Assembly (NCBI RefSeq): GCF_030851345.1
Contig: NZ_JALPNU010000019.1
Span: forward strand, 1 to 64,000
Length of the DNA: 64,000 nt
Source of the DNA: Marinifilum sp. D714
Lineage (GTDB): Bacteria > Bacteroidota > Bacteroidia > Bacteroidales > Marinifilaceae
Direction: 5' to 3'
This document shows positions 1 to 8,373 of this stretch, one piece after another; within the stretch, counting starts at the first letter, position 1, and every line of letters begins with the position of its first letter. Made by a program: the position numbers and the translations under genes. The notes beneath the pieces are model-generated. The model was not told where the DNA came from. It saw only the letters and a program-made list of their open reading frames with translations, and searched no databases.

Positions 1-20
1 TTAGTTCTTTAAAATATTTT

Positions 21-94
21 GGTCCGGTAGTTCAGTTGGTTAGAATACATGCCTGTCACGCATGGGGTCGCGAGTTCGAGTCTCGTCCGGACCG
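21..94 (+). tRNA. tRNA-Asp (anticodon GTC)
   Basis: The sequence folds as a standard cloverleaf. The acceptor stem GGTCCGG (21-27) pairs with CCGGACC (87-93), followed by discriminator base G94. The anticodon loop reads CCTGTCACG, giving GTC for aspartate. The T arm carries the usual GTTCGAG core. CCA is not encoded. The gene lies 20 bases inside the window, so it could be the last member of a longer tRNA run outside. A strong terminator hairpin follows at once. Confidence 0.96.
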
Positions 95-105
95 CTGAAG
101 AAATG

Positions 106-138
106 AAGCCTTCGATTCTTTTGAGTCGAAGGCTTTTT
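106..138 (+). terminator. Rho-independent terminator after tRNA-Asp
   Basis: A perfect 10-bp stem (AAGCCTTCGA, 106-115, with TCGAAGGCTT, 126-135) is followed by a T run. It sits just behind the tRNA and ahead of the DUF1338 gene, so it should end the tRNA transcript. Confidence 0.85.
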
Positions 139-212
139 TATTGCTCCAAAAAATCTTGTTTGGCATCGATTTTTATTCGTATCTTAATTAAGTCAAAATA
201 AAAATCACACTT

Positions 213-1013
213 ATGCAACAACAACTTTTTAACGAGCTTTGGAAAGGATACACAGCTCAAAATCCATCTGCACAAGCAATACATGATCTATTCTCAAACG
301 AAGGAGAAATTGTTATGAACGATCATGTAGCATTTCGTACTTTTGATGATCCTAGAATGAACATACAAGTTCTGGCTAAGAAATTTTTGAAAGCAGGATA
401 TAAATATGCTGGCGAATACAAATTCGACGATAAGCACTTAAATGCGGTTCATTTGGAACATCCAACCGAAGAAGCTCCAAGAGTTTTTATATCTGAACTA
501 ATTCTATCTGAATTTTCAGAAGAATTTCAGAAGATTATTAAAAACAGACTTAATTCCGTGGGTAATGCTTACTATGCAGATCCAGATCTTATATTTAAAG
601 GTAGTGTATGGAGCAAACCTTCGTATGAAACGTATCAGAGGTTAAGAGAAGAATCGGAATATGGAGCCTGGCTATATGTGCATGGATTCAGAGTAAATCA
701 TTTTACGGTTAGTATTAATGCTTTGAAAAAGTTTGATACAATAGAGAAAGTAAATCAGTTTTTAAAAGATAATGGATATCCTATGAATACGTCTGGAGGC
801 GAAATCAAAGGTTCTCCTGAGGTTTACCTGCAACAGTCTTCAACCTTATCGGATATTATTAAAGTTGATTTTGAAGAAGGCACTTACGATATTCCTGCTT
901 GCTTTTATGAATTTGCTATTCGTTATCCCGACGAATCTGGCGATCTATTCTCTGGTTTTATTGCAGCCAATGCCAATAAAATTTTCGACAGTACAAACTA
1001 CAGAGAAGCATAA
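213..1013 (+). CDS. DUF1338 family protein (2-oxoadipate dioxygenase/decarboxylase-like)
   Basis: A 266-residue soluble protein of the DUF1338 family, whose characterised members (HglS, YdcJ-type) are Fe(II)-dependent 2-oxoacid dioxygenase/decarboxylases with a vicinal-oxygen-chelate fold. The family motif NDHVAFRT is at residues 36-43, and the likely metal triad is H38, H163 (in VNHFT) and E233 (in FYEFA). No signal peptide is visible, so it should be cytoplasmic. It stands alone between the tRNA terminator and a secreted aminopeptidase; neither neighbour points to a pathway. In other bacteria the family acts in lysine breakdown through 2-oxoadipate to 2-hydroxyglutarate. The substrate here is not proven, because DUF1338 proteins of this short form are poorly characterised. 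Confidence 0.85.
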   Translation: MQQQLFNELWKGYTAQNPSAQAIHDLFSNEGEIVMNDHVAFRTFDDPRMNIQVLAKKFLKAGYKYAGEYKFDDKHLNAVHLEHPTEEAPRVFISELILSEFSEEFQKIIKNRLNSVGNAYYADPDLIFKGSVWSKPSYETYQRLREESEYGAWLYVHGFRVNHFTVSINALKKFDTIEKVNQFLKDNGYPMNTSGGEIKGSPEVYLQQSSTLSDIIKVDFEEGTYDIPACFYEFAIRYPDESGDLFSGFIAANANKIFDSTNYREA

Positions 1014-1143
1014 TCAGATCAAATATCATTCGAAGAGCAAAATTCATGAACTGGATTTTGCTTTTTTTGTGCAAAGCAACAAATGTCACTCCATTTGCAA
1101 TTCGATAGTATTATCTTTATGCGGAAAATCTAACACTCCAAAA

Positions 1144-3699
1144 ATGAACAAACAACTAACACTATTGCTTCTTTTTTGTATGCTATTATCAGCTTGCAAT
1201 ATGAGCACAAAAACTCTTCCTGTTGAAACAGGTATAGCAAAAACTCTTGCTGATTATCGAAAAAAGAACATTTCGAATTTGGAATATCAACTTCAATTTG
1301 ATATCCCGGAAGGAAAATCAGCAGAAATACCTGGAAAGAACAAGATCATTTTCAATTTAGCGAGTACAGATCAGGATTTACAAATCGATTTCCGAGAGAG
1401 TGCCAGCTTGATCAAGTCGGTTAAGACAAACGGAAAAGTCTCTGCTTACCGTTTCGAATCAGAACATGTAATTATCCCGAAGGAAGAGCTAAAGAAAGGA
1501 CAAAATAACATTGAGCTTGAATTTATTACAGGCAATACATCATTGAATCGAAATGATGAATTTTTATATACATTATTCGTTCCTGATCGCGCAAGAACGG
1601 CATTTCCATGCTTCGATCAACCCAACCTTAAAGCAAACTTTGAACTTAGCCTAAGCGTTCCATCTCATTGGAAAGCCATGGGGAATGGAAAATTAAACCA
1701 GGTAAAGGAAAACGGTGACAGAACAACCTACGAGTTTGCCAAAACGAAACCTCTGCCTACCTATTTATTCTCGTTTGTAGCCGGTAAGTTTGAAACCATT
1801 ACCCGAGAGCATAATGGTCGTGAACACACCATGTACCACCGCGAAACAGATCCTAAGAAATTAGCCAATAACACCGATGAAATATTCCGAATCTTGTTTG
1901 AATCCTTAGACTGGCTCGAAGAATATACGGATGTTCCCTATCCTTTTGCAAAATATGATATTGTGGTAATTCCTTCTTTCCAATATGGTGGTATGGAACA
2001 TACTGGTGCAACTTTGTACAATGCATCAAGAATGTTTTTGGATAAAGACGCTACCAAAAACAGATTATTGGCTCGAGCAAACCTAATTGCGCACGAAACG
2101 GCTCACATGTGGTTTGGCGATTTGGTAACCATGAAATGGTTCGATCAGGTATGGCTAAAAGAAGTATTTGCCAATTTCCTTGCAGATAAAATTACAAACC
2201 CAAGCTTTCCGGAAATGAACCATGATCTAAAGTTTCAAATGGCTCATTTTCCAAGCTCATTTAGCGTAGACAGAACTTCTGGTGCTAACCCGGTAAATCA
2301 AGTTTTACCAAACCTAAAAGATGCAGGAACCGTTTACGGAGCAATTATCTATCACAAATCTCCTATTGTGATGAATATGCTTGAAAATATTACCGGAGAA
2401 GAAGCCTTAAAGAAAGGTCTGCAGACTTACATGAAAGACTATGCATATGGAAATGCAAGTTGGGAAGATTTAATTGCTATTCTTGATGCTACGACTGAAT
2501 TCGACTTGAAACATTGGAGCAAGGTTTGGGTGGATAAAGCAGGAAGACCTACAATTGAGTGCAATATTGAATCTGAAAATGGAAAAATCAGCAAGCTAAG
2601 CATTTCTCAAACAGATGCTAAAGGAAATCCTGGCGACTGGACTCAAGATTTAAACTTATTACTAGGATACAAAGAGTCGAGCAAATTGATTCAGTTCACA
2701 ATGGATAAGTCTATAGTTGAAGTTGAAGAAGCAAATGGATTAGCTGTACCCGACTATATTATACCCAATGCAAAAGGTGATGCCTATGGATTTTTTAAAC
2801 TGGATAACAGTAGCAAAACTTTTCTACTGAATAATTTTGATAATATTAAAGATGATTTGGCAAGAGGTATTGCATTAATCAATCTGTATGAGAATTTACG
2901 CGAAGGAATTGTTAGTGGCAAAGAGTTCGTTTCTGCCGTTGAAAAACAAATTGAAAAGGAACAGAACAGCCTAATTCTGGAACGTATGCTTTCCTATCTA
3001 AAATCAGCATACTGGTTAGATCTAAACCCCAACGAAAGAAAGCTGCTCGGTAAAACATTGGAAGAAAGTCTATGGATCAGACTAAGCAGTGAGAAAGACA
3101 TGAGTAAAAAATCGAGCTTGTATTCTGCCTTGAGTAGTGTTGCCGAAACTCCTGAAAGATTATCTCAGCTTTACAAAGTTTGGAAAGAAGAAATTGCCAT
3201 TGGCGGTTTTAGTCTTTCAGAAACCAAAGCAACTGCATTGGCTTGTAATCTGGCAATTAAAATGCCTGAAAAAGCTGATGAACTGATCAAAACTCAAACA
3301 GAAAGAATCCAAAATCCCGATCGTAAGAAGAAGATGCAATTTGTTGCTCCTGCCCTTTCCGCAGATGTTGAAGTTCGCAAAGCATTCTTTGAAAGTTTAA
3401 AGAATGAAGAAAATAGACAAATTGAGCGTTGGGCTTTGGAAGGTTTGCGTTATTTGAATCATCCATTAAGAGAGCAAGAAGCATTGAACTATTTGCCACA
3501 AGCATTAGAATTGTTACAAGAAATTCAGGTAACCGGTGATATTTTCTTCCCTTACAATTGGTTAAGTGTTAGCTATAGCGGCCACCAATCGAAAGAAGCT
3601 GGCGATATCACACGCAAGTTTTTAGAGGAAAGACCAGATTACCCCGAAAATTTAAAATTGAAAATTTTACAGGCCGCCGATGTGGTACTTAAGAAATAA
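1144..3699 (+). CDS. M1 family metallopeptidase (aminopeptidase N-like lipoprotein)
   Basis: An 851-residue zinc aminopeptidase. I place the start at the ATG at 1144 because it opens a clear lipoprotein signal (charged MNKQ, a leucine-rich core, then LLSAC with the lipid cysteine at residue 18). The reading frame is open further upstream to 865, but that part overlaps the previous gene and is not signal-like. The M1 exopeptidase motif GGMEH is at residues 282-286. The zinc site HETAH is at 317-321, with the third ligand E340 (HExxH-18-E). The C-terminal part is the helical ERAP1-like domain. Residues after the cysteine (NMSTKT) are not acidic, so a periplasm-facing anchor is more likely than surface export. 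It probably removes N-terminal residues from peptides taken into the periplasm. Confidence 0.9.
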   Translation: MNKQLTLLLLFCMLLSACNMSTKTLPVETGIAKTLADYRKKNISNLEYQLQFDIPEGKSAEIPGKNKIIFNLASTDQDLQIDFRESASLIKSVKTNGKVSAYRFESEHVIIPKEELKKGQNNIELEFITGNTSLNRNDEFLYTLFVPDRARTAFPCFDQPNLKANFELSLSVPSHWKAMGNGKLNQVKENGDRTTYEFAKTKPLPTYLFSFVAGKFETITREHNGREHTMYHRETDPKKLANNTDEIFRILFESLDWLEEYTDVPYPFAKYDIVVIPSFQYGGMEHTGATLYNASRMFLDKDATKNRLLARANLIAHETAHMWFGDLVTMKWFDQVWLKEVFANFLADKITNPSFPEMNHDLKFQMAHFPSSFSVDRTSGANPVNQVLPNLKDAGTVYGAIIYHKSPIVMNMLENITGEEALKKGLQTYMKDYAYGNASWEDLIAILDATTEFDLKHWSKVWVDKAGRPTIECNIESENGKISKLSISQTDAKGNPGDWTQDLNLLLGYKESSKLIQFTMDKSIVEVEEANGLAVPDYIIPNAKGDAYGFFKLDNSSKTFLLNNFDNIKDDLARGIALINLYENLREGIVSGKEFVSAVEKQIEKEQNSLILERMLSYLKSAYWLDLNPNERKLLGKTLEESLWIRLSSEKDMSKKSSLYSALSSVAETPERLSQLYKVWKEEIAIGGFSLSETKATALACNLAIKMPEKADELIKTQTERIQNPDRKKKMQFVAPALSADVEVRKAFFESLKNEENRQIERWALEGLRYLNHPLREQEALNYLPQALELLQEIQVTGDIFFPYNWLSVSYSGHQSKEAGDITRKFLEERPDYPENLKLKILQAADVVLKK

Positions 3700-3740
3700 A
3701 TGAATAGTCATGTAATTTCAACCCATAGCTCAAAATACAA

Positions 3741-3773
3741 TGGCTCTTCCCAATTTGGAAGGGTCATTTTTTT
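3741..3773 (+). terminator. Terminator between the M1 peptidase and the DMT transporter
   Basis: TGGCTCTTCC (3741-3750) pairs with GGAAGGGTCA (3757-3766) through eight Watson-Crick and two G-T pairs, followed by seven Ts. It ends the plus-strand peptidase transcript next to a convergent minus-strand gene. Confidence 0.75.
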
Positions 3774-3774
3774 A

Positions 3775-4218
3775 TTAAAATTTTTGTATCACCAAAACTC
3801 CAGCCAATATCAACAATACTCCCAGTATTTTTCCCCAGTTGATTGGCTGAACAGAAACTCCAAACAAGCCAAAGTGATCGATTACCAATGAGAAAGCCAA
3901 TTGTCCCAATACGATTAGAGCAAAACTTAAGGCCGCTCCCAAACGTGGCACCAAGAAAATAACTGATGATACATACACAGCTCCTATTGCACCACCTATC
4001 CAGGCATGAAAAGGAGCTTCCTTAACTGCTTGCAATAAATTATTGGGTGTTCGCATACCAAGAACCACAAAAAGCAAGATGCATCCACCTACCACAAAAT
4101 TTACAAGAGCAGCCATTAATGGTGCTTTCAGAAAAGTACCCAATTTGGCATTCACACTGGCTTGTATTGGCATTAAGCAACCCACTAACAAAATCAAAAT
4201 CATCAGGAAATATCTCAT
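3775..4218 (-). CDS. DMT superfamily transporter, YdcZ/DUF606 type
   Basis: A 147-residue hydrophobic protein with about five membrane helices, typical of the DUF606 (YdcZ) group of small drug/metabolite transporters. The family usually has an N-terminal MPIQASVNAKLG-like element right after the first helix, and MPIQASVNAKLG is seen here at residues 16-27. Known members work as single genes or as paired subunits; only one copy is present here. It lies 66 bases downstream of the pirin gene on the same strand and may share its transcript. The substrate is unknown. Confidence 0.85.
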   Translation of the reverse strand: MRYFLMILILLVGCLMPIQASVNAKLGTFLKAPLMAALVNFVVGGCILLFVVLGMRTPNNLLQAVKEAPFHAWIGGAIGAVYVSSVIFLVPRLGAALSFALIVLGQLAFSLVIDHFGLFGVSVQPINWGKILGVLLILAGVLVIQKF

Positions 4219-4284
4219 AGCTTCTTATTTTGTTGCAAAAATAGTGAAATCTACGAGCTATTCTCTGTTGTTGCTTTAATTCGA

Positions 4285-4998
4285 TTATTGATTCATTGGG
4301 ACTTCCATCAAAAGAATTTTTGAATCTTTATTGGCTTTTATCGAAATGGTATCTGTTCCCCAAACACCAAAGCCATCACGTTTTTGTAATTCCTGATTTT
4401 CGAAAATCGCATTTCCTTCAATCACGAAAGCATATACACCATTATCTTTTGAATGCAATTGATATTGATTATCGGTGGCAGCAGTAAACTGTCCCAAATT
4501 GAACCAGGCATTCTGATGAATCCAAACCCCTTGATCATCGGCATTTGGAGATAGAATTTGATTAAACTGATTCTCCTCCGAAATATCGGCTATAGAAATC
4601 TGATCGTAGCGAGGCTCTACCTGTTGTTGATTTGGAATCACCCAAATCTGTAGAAATTGAACCGCTCTGTCATGATTTTTATTGTATTCGCTATGGTAAA
4701 CTCCTTTACCAGCACTCATCACCTGAATATCTCCTGCTTTTATTCTTGCAACATTCCCCATACTATCCTTGTGCTCCAACTCTCCCTCCAATGGTATCGA
4801 AATAATCTCCATATTCTCATGAGGATGAGTCCCAAAGCCTTTACCAGCATCAACGGTATCGTCGTTGATTACTCGCAAAACTCCAAACTGTATTCTATCG
4901 GGATTGTAATAATTCGCAAAACTAAAAGTATGATAGGAATCCAACCATCCATGATTGGCATGTCCTCTTGTGTTGGCTTTGTGTAATACTGTGTTCAT
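4285..4998 (-). CDS. Pirin family protein (quercetin 2,3-dioxygenase-like cupin)
   Basis: A 237-residue bicupin of the pirin/YhhW family. The metal-binding tetrad is complete: H58 and H60 (in GTHPHE), H102 and E104 (in VYHSEY). The N-terminal motif GWLDSYHTFSFANYY is the pirin signature, and the C-terminal cupin (about 150-235) is shorter and lacks metal residues, as usual. YhhW opens quercetin in vitro; in vivo roles of bacterial pirins vary and are often redox-linked. It is cytoplasmic, with no signal peptide. The gene probably heads a short unit with the downstream transporter. Confidence 0.9.
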   Translation of the reverse strand: MNTVLHKANTRGHANHGWLDSYHTFSFANYYNPDRIQFGVLRVINDDTVDAGKGFGTHPHENMEIISIPLEGELEHKDSMGNVARIKAGDIQVMSAGKGVYHSEYNKNHDRAVQFLQIWVIPNQQQVEPRYDQISIADISEENQFNQILSPNADDQGVWIHQNAWFNLGQFTAATDNQYQLHSKDNGVYAFVIEGNAIFENQELQKRDGFGVWGTDTISIKANKDSKILLMEVPMNQ

Positions 4999-5064
4999 CG
5001 ATTTTATATTTACTGTAACAATAAATATACAATTAACAGATGGAAATGTTCGTATTATTAGTTA

Positions 5065-5095
5065 GACCTGTCAGGTTTTCGAAACCAGACAGGTC
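5065..5095. repeat. REP-like palindrome beside a transposase remnant
   Basis: A 31-base near-perfect palindrome. Outer arms GACCTGTC (5065-5072) and GACAGGTC (5088-5095) are exact reverse complements, and inside them GGTTT pairs with AAACC around a TCG loop. There is no T run, so it is not a typical terminator. It lies 47 bases from a REP-associated transposase fragment, which fits a REP element (a repeat usually mobilised by such transposases). A similar CTGTCAGG string recurs near 8691. Confidence 0.55.
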
Positions 5096-5141
5096 CTCCT
5101 GATCCTTTAACCTCTCCAGAAATGCTTAGACATTCTCGCTA

Positions 5142-5354
5142 TCAGATGCCCAACCACTCGTCTATCTTATCAGCTTGCAATGCTTGGTTGTGGCACTCTT
5201 TAAAATTCTGCAAATCGTTAAACCAATCGATTACAACTGCTCTTTTTAGCTTGGTAGGTTTGTTACTAGTACAAGCAATATAACTGCTCCAACCATATTC
5301 AATAGGATGATCGCAAAAGCCATGATACACCGGGTTATTGTGAATGTACAACAA
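5142..5354 (-). pseudogene. REP-associated tyrosine transposase (Y1_Tnp), C-terminal remnant
   Basis: The 70-codon open stretch matches only the last part of REP-associated Y1 transposases: the YIHNNPVYHGFCDHPIEYGW region (the family pattern is YIH-NPV--G-----YPWSSY), followed by WSSY. The HUH metal motif and the first half of the catalytic core are missing. An in-frame TAA sits at 5358-5360, two codons above the first usable codon, and there is no ATG. It is therefore a truncated, inactive copy. The palindrome at 5065-5095 may be one of its former target repeats. Confidence 0.75.
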
Positions 5355-5383
5355 AACTTAAGCCTCACACATTATTACCCCCA

Positions 5384-5422
5384 TAAAAAAACTGGACGCT
5401 TCGCCTATAGTGAAACGTCCAG
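5384..5422 (-). terminator. Terminator of the kinase/FHA unit
   Basis: CTGGACG (5392-5398) pairs with CGTCCAG (5416-5422), with a further GAA/TTC pairing inside, and a run of Ts follows on the minus strand (5391-5384). It closes the minus-strand unit that ends with the unknown protein at 5448. Confidence 0.8.
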
Positions 5423-5447
5423 ATAAAAGAGGTAATTTAACAACCAA

Positions 5448-6203
5448 CTACACATAACTTGTTAAAGCTTCTGCTTGCTGTGTAATATTTTCATTGTAAA
5501 TAGCCATAAGCGATTGTATTACAATACTAGCCGAATTGCTATTTTGAATACTATCAGCATTAATCCAAACAAATTGCTGTCCGTTACCTTGTAAGTTAAA
5601 ATCTTTATACTCTGTATTCGATGAATCAATCGTTACTAAACTCTTAGAGTTTCCATAATAACCAATGGTTAAGGTAGGATCTACAAGTTGATTCACTACA
5701 AATACGGTAGCTTTTCTCTCAGTGAATTGCACAGAAATGAATTGATTAATATTACTTTGAATTCTTCCTGAATACCAATGTGACTCAGGCACTCCATAGT
5801 AACGTGTAAACTTTGTAAACGACTGCATTTGGCCATTCATTGGTATTTGTCGGTTATTAATCCCACTCGTATCAAGAGGCATTTTTACACTACCTATAAA
5901 AGCCTGAATTTTAGCACCTGGTGTTCCATTAAGAACAGATGCTGAAATTGTATTGGTTTCACTTCCATCAACAAAACAAAGAGCGGCTAACCCCTGATTT
6001 TGAGTTGTTCCTGGAACATTAACAACAACAGGTGCTTGACCTTGAGTTCCAACAATATGAACCGGAGTAGGTGTATCATTTCCTGCTGCATTGTAAAAGA
6101 ACAAACAATAAAGTTGTCCATAATTCAAATTACCTGCACAAATGGCTGTATCTCCTTGTGATAACTCAATTAAATTACCTTTATTCCAATTAACCTTTGA
6201 CAT
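5448..6203 (-). CDS. Unknown beta-rich protein downstream of a Ser/Thr kinase
   Basis: A 251-residue protein that I do not recognise. It has no signal peptide or membrane helix and is rich in N, Q, T, S, G and V. Two stretches look like diverged copies of one beta domain: about 30-90 (FFYNAAGN ... SETNTISASVL) and about 165-235 (VFVVNQLVDP ... SNSASIVIQSL). It is the last gene of a same-strand set after an FHA/winged-helix protein and a Ser/Thr kinase, with a 260-base gap and its own terminator behind. The position suggests a target or output of that kinase, but this is inference. Alternatives are a structural or exported protein using a signal-less route. Confidence 0.6.
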   Translation of the reverse strand: MSKVNWNKGNLIELSQGDTAICAGNLNYGQLYCLFFYNAAGNDTPTPVHIVGTQGQAPVVVNVPGTTQNQGLAALCFVDGSETNTISASVLNGTPGAKIQAFIGSVKMPLDTSGINNRQIPMNGQMQSFTKFTRYYGVPESHWYSGRIQSNINQFISVQFTERKATVFVVNQLVDPTLTIGYYGNSKSLVTIDSSNTEYKDFNLQGNGQQFVWINADSIQNSNSASIVIQSLMAIYNENITQQAEALTSYV

Positions 6204-6463
6204 TGTTATTTGTTTTTATTCCTACTCTATTTAAAAATGGGCTTTTCGGAAAACGCCTTACATGTACTTAAAACAAAACTGCAATTACTTGATCGATCGT
6301 GTTGTTTTAAAGCTTAAATCAAATGTCTAAAATTTAATCAAATAAAAATATATCACAGTATATCACACATTCATCATCAAAAGAAGATTATTCACACAAG
6401 AAATATACACAATCCCTTATATCGCAAAAAGAAATTGTTAAACAAAACATTTGTAAACGTAAA

Positions 6464-7411
6464 TTATGGACGAAAAAATATAGTATGATCCTTATTCATT
6501 TTAAAATTTGAATCATTAGGTGTTAAACAAAAGGGAAGATCTGTATAATGCAATCTGGAAAATTCTTTTAGTAGTTTCATTGAATCATTGCATCTTTCAT
6601 GCCATTTCTTTCTCAGTACTTTTTGCAACAAATCCCCCAGATCGTGCTCTTTTACTATTTTGGGTACCAACAGGTCTTCAGAACTTAATTGCTCATTGTA
6701 AATCACTCTTTCAGAATAGCCCCCTATGGCAGCCTTACCTGTAATACATTCCAATACGATTAACCCCCATGAATACAAATCGGAATAACAACCGGGCGAT
6801 TTTCCTCTTAATTGTTCGGGTGCATTGTATCGAGGAGAAACAAAAGAACAGTTTGTATTTATAACTTCGCCGTTCTGATTTTTTATATCACTAACAAAAT
6901 GTCCCTTACCAAAGTCCAACACTTTTACGTGAAAGTTTTCTCCATACTGCATAATCATGATATTCTCTGGTTTTAAATCGCCATGAACAATTCCACTTTT
7001 ATGTGCGTAAACCAATGCCTGTAATACTTGTCCCATTAGGTTGGCCATATTATCAAATGCTAGAGAACCATTTCTTAAAATATAATTTTTCAAGGTTTCC
7101 CCGTGTAAGTATTCAAACACCACATAAAATTCAAAATCAGACAAAAAGCCCCTATCTATTAACTGAACAATATTGGGATGATTAACTCGAGCACAAATTT
7201 CTACTTCCCTTTCAAATTGTTGCTTTATTTCCATCGCCAACCTCTCCTTATGGCATGAGAATTTTTTAAAGGTTTTAATAGCAACTAATTGTAATGTACT
7301 TAGTTGCTTCGCCTTAAAAACACATCCACATCCACCTTCGGCTATCTTCTCAAGGATTTGGTACTGATTTTTGAGAGAGTTTTTCAAACGGGAATGATCT
7401 GAATTGTTCAT
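6464..7411 (-). CDS. Serine/threonine protein kinase (Hanks type, cytoplasmic)
   Basis: A 315-residue kinase with all core elements: glycine loop AEGGCGCVF (24-32), VAIK lysine K46, helix-C glutamate E70, catalytic loop HGDLKPEN (143-150, base D145), DFG at 166-168, APE at 197-199 and SDLYSWG after it. The residue before the catalytic aspartate is G instead of R, so this is a non-RD kinase that may not need activation-loop phosphorylation. Most bacterial PknB-like kinases have a membrane helix and a sensor domain; none is seen here. About 40 residues follow the domain. It starts 17 bases after the FHA gene, so co-expression is very likely, and the FHA protein is its obvious phospho-partner. 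Confidence 0.92.
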   Translation of the reverse strand: MNNSDHSRLKNSLKNQYQILEKIAEGGCGCVFKAKQLSTLQLVAIKTFKKFSCHKERLAMEIKQQFEREVEICARVNHPNIVQLIDRGFLSDFEFYVVFEYLHGETLKNYILRNGSLAFDNMANLMGQVLQALVYAHKSGIVHGDLKPENIMIMQYGENFHVKVLDFGKGHFVSDIKNQNGEVINTNCSFVSPRYNAPEQLRGKSPGCYSDLYSWGLIVLECITGKAAIGGYSERVIYNEQLSSEDLLVPKIVKEHDLGDLLQKVLRKKWHERCNDSMKLLKEFSRLHYTDLPFCLTPNDSNFKMNKDHTIFFRP

Positions 7412-7428
7412 AAGTTACGATTCAGGAA

Positions 7429-8373
7429 TTATTCTTCATTGGTAATAAATAAGTAGTCCTTATGAATTTCAAATTTTGATAAACCACATCGCAATCTTCC
7501 TTTTTTTCGCTCTATAATGTTCATCAATAAATGTCCATAAGGTTCTAATTCCATTAGTTTTTTCCGCAATCGGTAAATTAAATTATTGATATAAAAATCA
7601 TCAATTTCTTTGAGTACTTCCTTACTTAAATCCCGAATTACATCTTTACAATCAACCCATCCACTAGCCTCTTCATTCAATCCACTCACCCTATCATCCT
7701 GCTTAATTCGTATCAAATACAAAAGCAATAGATTATAGGATCGAGTACCCAAATCAAGTATAAAATCATTAATATGAATTCGTGCTGTCACCTCCTCCTC
7801 ATCATTACTTATCTGTAATTTTATACAAGCCTCTTCGCTAAAATCTATTTTTCTACTAGTTTCCTCCAATTTCTCATTTTCAACAAAAATATACTCCTCA
7901 TCATCAATAATACATAATTCACCATCAATTAGTATTTTCTCACCTTCTTGGTCATGAATTACCCAATCGGAATTCGAATTTCGGAATAAAATTTTAGCAT
8001 CATTATTTTCCAAAAAAATAGCTCCATCTCTTAATTCTATATAGGATCTGGAAAAAGTTTTATGTTCCAGAAAACTACTCGGAGGACTATCATCAATCAA
8101 CTTCCATACAGTACGCTTGTATATGGAAAATTGAATGATATCGTTTTTTTTAATGATTGTACTGCTGTGATAAATCATATTTTGATTTAAAAGTGTACCA
8201 TTTCTACTGGAATCAGTTAAATACCAATTCCCATTTTCCCAATGAATAATTGCATGATTTCTGGAAACATCTCTTTCCTGGATTACACAGCGATTGTGAT
8301 AATCACGACCAATACTGTGTTGGCAGAAAAGAATCATTCTTTCGCCATCAACTACATTTTCAAGAACAGCCAT
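7429..8373 (-). CDS. FHA domain protein with C-terminal winged-helix domain
   Basis: A 314-residue protein. The N-terminal FHA domain (about 1-95) has the phosphothreonine-binding residues in place: GR at 22-23, SRNH at 37-40 and NGT at 58-60. A middle part (about 105-170) is beta-rich and weakly FHA-like. Residues about 195-298 look like an OmpR-type winged helix: a hydrophobic helix LLLLYLIRI, then YINNLIYRLRKKL (recognition helix, 261-273), then a beta hairpin with ERKKGRLRCG. It is the first gene of the unit with the kinase. In mycobacteria the FHA-containing regulator EmbR is controlled by kinase PknH, but EmbR has its winged helix first and FHA last; here the order is reversed. I infer a phospho-controlled transcription factor. 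Confidence 0.75.
   Translation of the reverse strand: MAVLENVVDGERMILFCQHSIGRDYHNRCVIQERDVSRNHAIIHWENGNWYLTDSSRNGTLLNQNMIYHSSTIIKKNDIIQFSIYKRTVWKLIDDSPPSSFLEHKTFSRSYIELRDGAIFLENNDAKILFRNSNSDWVIHDQEGEKILIDGELCIIDDEEYIFVENEKLEETSRKIDFSEEACIKLQISNDEEEVTARIHINDFILDLGTRSYNLLLLYLIRIKQDDRVSGLNEEASGWVDCKDVIRDLSKEVLKEIDDFYINNLIYRLRKKLMELEPYGHLLMNIIERKKGRLRCGLSKFEIHKDYLFITNEE

Noticed and set aside
865-1143. Upstream extension of the M1 peptidase reading frame
   Set aside because: It overlaps the DUF1338 gene and lacks signal-peptide character, while the ATG at 1144 opens a perfect lipoprotein signal.
3700-3891. A 63-codon plus-strand frame directly after the M1 peptidase stop
   Set aside because: It crosses the terminator hairpin and overlaps the 3' end of the convergent transporter gene; no protein-like features.
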